Notes under the pieces: generated by a model
The model's database searches: none
Seen by the model: only the letters and a program-made list of their open reading frames with translations
What the model was told of the DNA's origin: nothing
Program-made: the position numbers and the translations under genes
Part shown: positions 41,106-46,388 of the stretch, in pieces
Layout: each line of letters starts with the position of its first letter
How positions within the stretch are numbered: position 1 is the first letter of the stretch
NCBI GenBank assembly: GCA_021787035.1
Contig: JAJYMM010000069.1
Coordinates: 1 to 46,388, forward strand
DNA from: Actinomycetes bacterium
GTDB lineage: Bacteria > Actinomycetota > Acidimicrobiia > Acidimicrobiales > Palsa-688
DNA length: 46,388 nucleotides
Reading direction: 5' to 3'

Positions 41106-42883
41106 GCCAGCGGCTCGAGGACTACGGGCTTATAGGGGACACCCATACCGCCGCCCTCGTCGGGCGCGACGGCTCGCTTGACTGGTTCTGCGTACCTCGT
41201 TTCGACTCTTCCGCCTGCTTTGCCGCCCTCCTCGGGTCCCCCGATCATGGCCGTTGGCTCCTCGCACCGCGCCGGGCGGGACTGGCCATCCGGCGCCACT
41301 ACCGGGAGGGTTCGCCCGTCTTGGTGCAGGAATGGGACACCCCGACCGGGCGGGCCAGGGTGACAGACTTCATGCCACCGAGGGAGACCCGGCCGCAGGT
41401 GTTCCGGCGCGCTGAATGCCTGCAAGGGAGCGTGGAGTTCGAGACTGAGCTGGTCGTCCGCTATGAGTACGGTTCGCAGGTCCCCTGGGTTACCCAGACG
41501 GGGACGGGCGTGCGGGCGACGGCCGGGCCCGACTCCCTCGTCCTGGAGAGCCCCGTTGCCCTCGAGGCCGACGAGCTGCGCCACAGGGCGACGTTTGTCC
41601 TTAGCGAGGGCGAGAGCCACGACTTCCGGCTGCAGTGGGAGCCGTCATGGGAGGACGACGGTGCCGACACGGGCTTCGAGGAGGCGCTTGGGGCCACGCT
41701 CTCGTACTGGGACAACTGGACGGGCCGTTTCGTGGAACGCCACGGGGAATGGGAAGAGCTCGTCCGGTGCTCCTTGGTGACGCTGAAGACCCTCACCTTC
41801 GCCCCGACGGGCGGGATCGTCGCCGCGCCGACTACGTCGCTACCAGAAGAGATCGGAGGCGAGCGCAACTGGGACTACCGCTACTGCTGGGTCCGTGACG
41901 CCGCCCTCACGATCGACGGCCTCGTCTTGGCCGGCCTCCGCGAAGAAGCCGAGGCCTGGCTCTGGTGGCTGGTCCGGGCGGCCGCCGGCAAGCCGGAGCA
42001 ACTGCAGATCATGTACGGCGTCGCTGGCGAGAGACGCTTGCCGGAGCTAGAGCTCGACTGGTTGCCAGGCTACGAAGGCTCCAAGCCCGTGAGGGTGGGC
42101 AACGCCGCGTCTCTCCAGTTCCAGCTCGACGTGTACGGCGAGCTGCTCGACGCGGCTGGCATGGCGCGCTCGCACGGCATCGAGCCCGGGGGGGCCGTTT
42201 GGGATGTGCAACGAGCGGTGGTCGAGTTCGTCGAAGGCCACTGGGACCAGCCAGACCAGGGGATCTGGGAGCTTCGGGGCCCACCTCGCGACCTTGTCTA
42301 CTCCCGCGTGATGGCCTGGGTGGCTCTCGACCGTGGAGTGAGGGCAGTAGAGGACTACGGCCGCGACGGGCCTGCCGAGCGCTGGAAGAAGGTCCGCGAC
42401 GAGATCAAGGAGCAGGTGCTGGCCAAGGGCTACGACGAGGGCGCGGGTACTTTCACCCAGGCGTACGGGTCGAGCGAGCTCGATGCGAGCCTCCTCATGA
42501 TCCCCCTCGTCGGGTTCCTGCCGATCGACGACCCCCGGGTCGTGGGCACGATCGAAGCCGTCCAGCGCGAGCTCGTCGTGGACGGCTTCGTCCAGCGCTA
42601 CCACAACGAATCGGGAGTCGACGGGCTGGCTGGCGGCGAGGGCGCGTTCCTGCCCTGCTCGCTCTGGCTCGTGTCATGCCTGGCCCTCCTCGGCAGGGTG
42701 GCTGAGGCGCGCGAGCTGATGGCGCGTGTGGCCGGCGTCGCCAACGACCTCGGGCTTTTTTCGGAGGAGTACGACACCGTGCGCAAGAGGATGGTGGGCA
42801 ATTTCCCCCAAGCCTTCACCCACGTCGCCTTCGTCAATGCGGCCCGGTACCTAACCGCTGCTACGGCGAACCAGGGGAGCTAG
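41102..42883 (+). CDS. Glycoside hydrolase family 15 protein (trehalase or glucoamylase-like)
   Basis: An alpha-glucan or trehalose hydrolase with the GH15 (alpha/alpha)6 barrel. N-terminal beta domain: LEDYGLIGDTHTAALVGRDG and SLDWFCVPRFDS. Barrel motifs: GGERNWDYRYCWVRDA, then the proposed general acid in DQPDQGIWELRG (about residue 390) and the base in GLFSEEYD (about 555). 593 aa is normal. Actinobacterial relatives include characterised trehalases, so trehalose is a fair guess. The ATG overlaps the ftsX stop. Neighbouring glg genes make a storage-glucan link possible. The stop overlaps the convergent globin stop in CTAG. Confidence 0.9.
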   Translation: MSQRLEDYGLIGDTHTAALVGRDGSLDWFCVPRFDSSACFAALLGSPDHGRWLLAPRRAGLAIRRHYREGSPVLVQEWDTPTGRARVTDFMPPRETRPQVFRRAECLQGSVEFETELVVRYEYGSQVPWVTQTGTGVRATAGPDSLVLESPVALEADELRHRATFVLSEGESHDFRLQWEPSWEDDGADTGFEEALGATLSYWDNWTGRFVERHGEWEELVRCSLVTLKTLTFAPTGGIVAAPTTSLPEEIGGERNWDYRYCWVRDAALTIDGLVLAGLREEAEAWLWWLVRAAAGKPEQLQIMYGVAGERRLPELELDWLPGYEGSKPVRVGNAASLQFQLDVYGELLDAAGMARSHGIEPGGAVWDVQRAVVEFVEGHWDQPDQGIWELRGPPRDLVYSRVMAWVALDRGVRAVEDYGRDGPAERWKKVRDEIKEQVLAKGYDEGAGTFTQAYGSSELDASLLMIPLVGFLPIDDPRVVGTIEAVQRELVVDGFVQRYHNESGVDGLAGGEGAFLPCSLWLVSCLALLGRVAEARELMARVAGVANDLGLFSEEYDTVRKRMVGNFPQAFTHVAFVNAARYLTAATANQGS

Positions 42884-43416
42884 CCGGCGGGCTCATTACC
42901 GGTTGCGGTCCGAGCCCCCGGACCCTCCGTCCGAGCGGCACCCTCCGTCGGAGAAGCACCATCCGTCCGAGCCCCCGGACCCTCCGTCCGAGCGGCACCC
43001 GCCCTTTCGGCCCGGTCCGCCTCGCCGGCGGTACTTTCCCCATCGGCATTGACGAGGTGGCTCGCAACGGCTTGGAAATGGCCGAGCAGCTGGGCGCGCT
43101 CCAGGGCGTTGGCCGGGGAAGCGTCGAGCGCCGCCGTCATGTGCAGGAGCCACCGTTCGCGTTCGAGCGGCCCGATCCGCCACTGCATATGCCGGGAGCG
43201 AAGGCGCGGGTGACCTCGCTCCTCGTCGTAGGCCCTCGGGCCGCCCCAGAACTGGGCCAAGAAAAGGCAGAGGTGCCGGCGCGGCGGACCGAGGTCTTCG
43301 GGGTAGAGGGGGCGCAGGACGTCGTCGCCGGCGACGCGCTCGTAGAAGCGCTCAACCAGCCCTTCGAAGAAGGCCATGCCGCCGAGGCGGTCGTAAAGCC
43401 CCGCTGCCCCGTCCAA
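42880..43416 (-). CDS. glbO: Truncated hemoglobin, group II (GlbO-like), with repeat tail
   Basis: A small oxygen- or NO-binding globin. The core GLYDRLGGMAFFEGLVERFY, the FLAQFWGGPRAYDEERGHPR segment and the proximal His region SRHMQWRIGPLERERW are typical of group II. The core is about 130 aa. It is followed by about 55 residues of Gly/Ala/Arg/Thr/Glu-rich sequence with a 36-base repeat. No ATG is available; TTG 43416 (178 aa) or TTG 43422 (180 aa) are the starts, neither with a ribosome site, so a leaderless message is possible. It diverges from the lipoprotein gene and converges on GH15. Confidence 0.85.
   Translation of the reverse strand: MDGAAGLYDRLGGMAFFEGLVERFYERVAGDDVLRPLYPEDLGPPRRHLCLFLAQFWGGPRAYDEERGHPRLRSRHMQWRIGPLERERWLLHMTAALDASPANALERAQLLGHFQAVASHLVNADGESTAGEADRAERAGAARTEGPGARTDGASPTEGAARTEGPGARTATGNEPAG
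42908..43000. repeat. 36-bp direct repeat in the globin C-terminal tail
   Basis: Identical 36-base copies at 42908-42943 and 42965-43000 are separated by 21 bases, giving a 57-base in-frame period. On the - strand they encode GAARTEGPGART twice. No such tail is expected in a truncated globin. Confidence 0.9.
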
Positions 43417-43424
43417 GGGCAAGC

Positions 43425-43430
43425 AGCTTA
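43425..43430 (-). promoter_or_regulatory. Possible -10 element of the globin gene
   Basis: Read on the - strand TAAGCT lies 8 bases before TTG 43416. With no Shine-Dalgarno sequence this fits a leaderless transcript. No -35 match is evident. Confidence 0.25.
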
Positions 43431-43434
43431 TGAT
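43429..43434 (+). promoter_or_regulatory. -10 element for a leaderless lipoprotein message
   Basis: TATGAT lies 6 bases before the GTG start at 43441, the spacing expected if transcription begins at the GTG itself. No ribosome site is present. It overlaps the opposing -10 candidate. Confidence 0.45.
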
Positions 43435-43440
43435 TCGCGA

Positions 43441-43800
43441 GTGGCGTCGCGTGCGCGGATACGGGCCGTCGTTGCTGTCGCCACACTGGGCATGCTGGCT
43501 TCGGGCTGCGGTGGGACGGCACCAAACGCTGCTGCGAGCGTTGCTGCCAAGCAGGCCTTCCTCAACTCGGTATACGGCCAGGCCCCCGACATCAGCAGCT
43601 ACAGGACGGCCACGCAGCTGGTAAACATGGGCCAGGCGGTCTGCACGGACTTGTCCTCGGGCGCTTCCATCCAAGAGGTGGCGGACCGCCTACCCCTCAC
43701 CGAAGGCACGAACCCTCTCACAGCTACCGACCTTGGAGTCGTCATCTTCACCGCGGTCAAGGTCTTCTGCCCGAAGTACAAAAAGTTGATCAGTGGGTGA
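43441..43800 (+). CDS. DUF732-like secreted lipoprotein
   Basis: A 119 aa protein of unknown function. An N-terminal signal with Arg residues and AVVAVATLGMLASGCGG ends in a lipobox-like ASGC, with Cys23 the probable lipidated residue. The mature part, FLNSVYGQAPDISSYRTATQ, then AVCTDLSSGASIQEV, and a second Cys near the end (KVFCPKYKK), resembles the DUF732 family of small exported actinobacterial proteins, whose two Cys probably form a disulfide. GTG 43441 is fixed by the signal peptide. The stop lies 15 bases from the convergent FHA-like gene. Confidence 0.75.
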   Translation: MASRARIRAVVAVATLGMLASGCGGTAPNAAASVAAKQAFLNSVYGQAPDISSYRTATQLVNMGQAVCTDLSSGASIQEVADRLPLTEGTNPLTATDLGVVIFTAVKVFCPKYKKLISG

Positions 43801-43815
43801 GCCGGGGCGCCAAGG

Positions 43816-45465
43816 TCAGGAGCGCTGGCCCAAGCTAGACCAGGCCGAGAGGTAGGTGAGCACTCTTCCGCCGCAGGAAATGTGCGCACCGTCTGTGAGC
43901 TCCCGCTGCTCGTTGCGCCCGAGCTGCACCCACCCGGTTCCCGATGGCCCTTGCCAATAGGCACCGCCGTCGGCTCCCCGGTCGACCAGGTAGACGTTCC
44001 ACCCGCTCACCTTCACCTCCGACTGGATCGGGGCCATGGTGTGATTGGCGCCTGCCCGCATCGAGATCGCACGCGCGGTACCCATGCGGACCTCGCCAGC
44101 GGAAGCTGGGTCGGCCCCTATCAGGTAGCTCTTGTCAAGGGCCCAGATCGAACCGTCGTCCGCAAGCAGTACCCCGACGGGTGGTCGCGGGCCACTGGCT
44201 GCCTGTGCGCCGGGCGCGATGGCGCGCCCGCAGCGGGCGCAGCGCGAGGAGCCAGGGTGGTTGAGGTGCCCGCGCTCGCAGTAGACCCCGGGGACCTCGG
44301 GCCTGTCGAGGGGTGCGCCGGCGTTCGATGCCAGCGGCAGCGGGGATGATCCCGCTACGAGCACGTTGCGGAGATCCATGGTGGACGGTGCGCCCGCGGC
44401 CGCGGTGGCCCCGGCGACGGCCACCGGCGGCGCCAGGGGGGAAAACGATGGTTGGGAGGGGCCACTTTGTGCCTGGGTAGGCCCAGCCGTCGGTGTTCCC
44501 TGGGCGGAAGAAGGGGTGCCTCCAAAACCGGTCGCCGTGCCAGGGCCACCAGAGCCTCCTGCAACGGGGCCTCCTGCAACGGGGCCTCCTGCAACGGGTC
44601 CGCCTGCAACGGGTCCGCCTGCAACGGGTCCGCCTGCAACGGGTCCGCCTGCAACGGGTCCGCCTGCAACGGGTCCGCCTGCAACGGGTCCGCCTGCAAC
44701 GGGTCCGCCCTCACTGGCAACAGGTGTGTCGCTAGCAGGTGACCCTGGGCCAGCCAGGTGATGGGGTTCGGGCGAGGGGCCGCCTCCGAAGAGGCCACCA
44801 GCCTGGCCCTGGCCGCCAATTGGGCCGCCGCCAATTGGGCCGCCGCCAATTGGGCCGCCGCCAATTGGGCCGCCATGAGGAGCGCCGGCACCTGGCGCGC
44901 TAGCTCCAGCAGGGCCGGCCGAGCCCGTAGGCGACATGGCGCCATGACCAGGAACACCGACGCCGGAAGCGACCCCGCCAGCGTTGGGGCCAGGCGCGCT
45001 CGGTGGGCGCAGCATGACGAAGCCGGACCCAGGCACCACGCCGACCAAGAGGTCGAAGGGGTTTCCTTGCTGGCTTTGGGGCGGCGGGTTGGCCCCGTAG
45101 GGCAACACGATGAGGGGCCACGGGCGAGCGATCGAGGCGGTCATCCAGCCGGGCACCGGCTGTGGCGCCAGCCACCGGCCGCTGTCCCAGGCTTGGACCG
45201 GGCCGTGCAACAAGAGCCCCAGCCCCCCGGGGGCGGGCCCGACGACGGCGAAGGGGGCCTGGGGTTCGGGGTCTCCTCGCTGGAGGACCGATATCAGGGA
45301 ATTTGCGAGTTGTTCTCCGCCGCTCGGTACCTGTGCTGCTCGTTGCGCTTCGGTCACCAAGTGCGAAAGGAGAGCCGGGCTGCACTGAGGACCTGCCCAG
45401 ATGGCAACCTCCCCGAAGCGAGCGACCATGCCCTGACCGGGAAGGACCTCTAGTTTGTCGGCCAC
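43816..45465 (-). CDS. Zinc-ribbon/FHA-like protein with long Gly-Pro repeat linker
   Basis: Function unknown; 549 aa in three parts. Residues 1 to about 185 form a compact N-terminal domain (VLPGQGMVARFGEVAIWAG) of no recognised family. A Gly/Pro/Ala linker of about 200 residues follows, holding four GGPIG and ten GGPVA pentads. The C-terminal part starts with a zinc-ribbon pattern (YCERGHLNHPGSSRCARCG) and then a beta-rich domain with MGTARAISMRAGANHTMAPI and NVYLVDRGADGGAYWQGPSG, which resembles FHA phosphothreonine-binding domains. GTG 45465 has a strong AAGGAGGT site at 7 bases. Follows a kinase-fold gene by 40 bases. Confidence 0.75.
   Translation of the reverse strand: MADKLEVLPGQGMVARFGEVAIWAGPQCSPALLSHLVTEAQRAAQVPSGGEQLANSLISVLQRGDPEPQAPFAVVGPAPGGLGLLLHGPVQAWDSGRWLAPQPVPGWMTASIARPWPLIVLPYGANPPPQSQQGNPFDLLVGVVPGSGFVMLRPPSAPGPNAGGVASGVGVPGHGAMSPTGSAGPAGASAPGAGAPHGGPIGGGPIGGGPIGGGPIGGQGQAGGLFGGGPSPEPHHLAGPGSPASDTPVASEGGPVAGGPVAGGPVAGGPVAGGPVAGGPVAGGPVAGGPVAGGPVAGGPVAGGSGGPGTATGFGGTPSSAQGTPTAGPTQAQSGPSQPSFSPLAPPVAVAGATAAAGAPSTMDLRNVLVAGSSPLPLASNAGAPLDRPEVPGVYCERGHLNHPGSSRCARCGRAIAPGAQAASGPRPPVGVLLADDGSIWALDKSYLIGADPASAGEVRMGTARAISMRAGANHTMAPIQSEVKVSGWNVYLVDRGADGGAYWQGPSGTGWVQLGRNEQRELTDGAHISCGGRVLTYLSAWSSLGQRS
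44555..44704. repeat. Ten-copy 15-bp tandem repeat in the FHA-like gene
   Basis: Ten consecutive units, three of the form CCTCCTGCAACGGG(G/T) and seven identical CCGCCTGCAACGGGT. On the - strand they encode GGPVA pentads. The longest and most uniform repeat in the window. Confidence 0.97.
44813..44872. repeat. Four-copy 15-bp tandem repeat in the FHA-like gene
   Basis: Four identical CCGCCAATTGGGCCG units, encoding GGPIG pentads on the - strand, about 110 bases from the larger GGPVA array. Different sequence, same unit length. Confidence 0.95.
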
Positions 45466-45505
45466 GTCTCCACCTCCTTGTGTGAGGTCTCGTGCAAGCT
45501 TGCTC

Positions 45506-46306
45506 TTACCATCTCTCGGCCGCCCCCTCCAGCTGTTCCGCCACGTCTTTCGCCGTCGCGGGGCGGTCGGTGGGGTCTGGGGACAGGCACGAACTAGCCA
45601 CGCCGGCAACCTGCTCTGGCATACCTCCTGGTCCTGGCGACGGGGCCGTCAGGAGCCTCGCCAAGCCCTGGACGACCGGCTGCTCGTCGATGCCGGGGAA
45701 GGGCGGCGACCCTGTCAGCAGCTGGCGGAGCGTTGCACCCAAGCTCCAGATGTCCGACCACCGCCCCCCCTCACCACGGAGGAGCTGCGGGTCGGCGTAG
45801 CCGAGCGGCGGGTAACCGACGTGAGCGGCAGGCTGCTTGCCGTCCGCCAGCGACGGAGGGCCAAGGAGGGCACCGGCACCCCCCGGCCTGACCACGACAG
45901 CCTGAGGGCAGATCGCCCCGTGGAGCTGACCATGCTCATGGAGATCGTGGGCGGCGCGCGCCGCCGCCGCTAATGCACGCAACTTGTCCGGTAGCTGCAT
46001 ACCTGGAGGCGGGGAGGCGAGGGTCCCTGCGACCTCGGTCGCCGCGCTGACCCAGATCACGGGCCGCTCTGCCCACTCGCCGGGGCCGGCCTCCAGCCAG
46101 GAGGGCAGGAACTCGGAACGCACTGCAGCCACGGCCTCGAGGCGGGCTTTGGTGAGCTCCCATGGGGCGCGGGCGAGAGGCCCGAGGACCCATACTGTGG
46201 CCGCGCCGCCGCCTAGGCGCGTTGGGCGGTGCACCGGTATGCATGGGAGCACGCGCTCGTCGAGCGCCGGCCCTGTAATTTCGTAATCGGCGACGTGACT
46301 GGCCAC
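45506..46306 (-). CDS. Kinase-fold protein lacking catalytic residues (pseudokinase)
   Basis: 266 aa with the C-lobe layout of Ser/Thr protein kinases: helix LAAAARAAHDLHEHGQLHG, the loop HGAICPQAVVV at residues 129-139, GYADPQLL in place of APE, then RWSDIWSLGATLRQLLTGSP and the end LSPDPTDRPATAKDVAEQLE. The catalytic Asp of HxD is Ala131 and no DFG metal motif is present (LLGPPSLADG). No glycine loop or VAIK lysine is seen. Phosphotransfer is therefore unlikely. GTG 46306 follows AAGGAGGAG. In operon with the FHA-like gene downstream, suggesting a signalling pair. Confidence 0.75.
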   Translation of the reverse strand: MASHVADYEITGPALDERVLPCIPVHRPTRLGGGAATVWVLGPLARAPWELTKARLEAVAAVRSEFLPSWLEAGPGEWAERPVIWVSAATEVAGTLASPPPGMQLPDKLRALAAAARAAHDLHEHGQLHGAICPQAVVVRPGGAGALLGPPSLADGKQPAAHVGYPPLGYADPQLLRGEGGRWSDIWSLGATLRQLLTGSPPFPGIDEQPVVQGLARLLTAPSPGPGGMPEQVAGVASSCLSPDPTDRPATAKDVAEQLEGAAERW

Positions 46307-46388
46307 CTAGGGCTCCTCCTTCCCTGGTCCTTTGCTTTCCCGGTCTTTCGTGTCGGACGCTAACAGGCTTTCCTGCTATGTGCCTAAG
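46307..46388 (-). promoter_or_regulatory. Upstream region of the pseudokinase operon
   Basis: The last 82 bases hold no gene start or end that can be supported. A strong ribosome site lies next to the kinase-like GTG. The promoter is probably here, but no clear -35/-10 pair can be named. Confidence 0.3.

Noticed and set aside
44555..44872. CRISPR-like array
   Set aside because: Units are contiguous 15-mers without spacers and are in frame within a gene.
1..46388. tRNA, rRNA, insertion sequences, integrase or attachment sites
   Set aside because: Looked for throughout; no tRNA-like fold, rRNA segment, transposase or terminal inverted repeats recognised.

Overview
The window is chromosomal DNA from a high-GC actinobacterium. 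The evidence is the ribosomal protein gene order (rplV-rpsC-rplP-rpmC-rpsQ-rplN-rplX-rplE-rpsZ-rpsH-rplF-rplR-rpsE-rpmD-rplO-secY-adk-map), the ctaE-qcrC-qcrA-qcrB respiratory order with a di-heme QcrC, an LLM-class F420-type oxidoreductase, a GlbO-type truncated globin, a DUF732-like lipoprotein, and heavy use of GTG and TTG starts with 4-base stop/start overlaps. A deep-branching group such as Acidimicrobiia would fit, but that placement is inference. Coding density is very high. No rRNA, tRNA, CRISPR array, transposase or other mobile element was seen, and no stretch over 300 bases lacks a gene.

Bases 1-9390 carry the S10/spc ribosomal operon through secY, adk and map on the + strand. Several ribosomal proteins have unusual low-complexity tails: an acidic L22 end, a long Pro/Glu S3 end, a basic histone-like L5 start and an S17 N-terminal extension. 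Bases 9500-23096 carry a tightly packed + strand nucleoside uptake and breakdown operon: a BMP-family binding protein, a duplicated-domain ATPase, two permeases, cytidine deaminase, pyrimidine nucleoside phosphorylase, dihydropyrimidinase, an F420-type oxidoreductase, purine nucleoside phosphorylase, a PGM2-like sugar-phosphate mutase and pseudouridine-5'-phosphate glycosidase. Bases 23131-27175 hold the opposing - strand operon deoC, aldehyde dehydrogenase, a second aldehyde dehydrogenase-like protein without a catalytic half, and upp. Together these can import nucleosides, split them, and either save the base (upp) or degrade it. Deoxyribose can go through the mutase and DeoC to glyceraldehyde-3-phosphate plus acetaldehyde, which the dehydrogenase could oxidise.

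Bases 27392-30288 resume the ribosomal alpha operon (rpmJ-rpsM-rpsK-rpsD-rpoA-rplQ), followed by truA. The salvage block therefore lies between map and rpmJ, where infA normally sits, and infA is absent from the window. Bases 31439-32637 (- strand) hold queF and a VUT-family transporter. Bases 32810-36934 encode cytochrome oxidase subunit III and the cytochrome bc1 complex. Bases 36969-42883 encode glgC, an actinobacterial glgA-type synthase, ftsE, ftsX and a GH15 hydrolase. The end holds a truncated globin, a DUF732-like lipoprotein, and a - strand pair: a kinase-fold protein lacking catalytic residues and a zinc-ribbon/FHA-like protein with a long Gly-Pro linker.

The most unusual feature is a recurring 15-bp (pentapeptide) tandem repeat habit. 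It appears inside the PNP, sugar mutase, cytochrome b, truA and FHA-like genes and in a short frame between rplO and secY. In addition, the translation-start regions of two neighbouring salvage genes (deoA-like, 26 bp; hydA-like, 18 bp) are tandemly duplicated.
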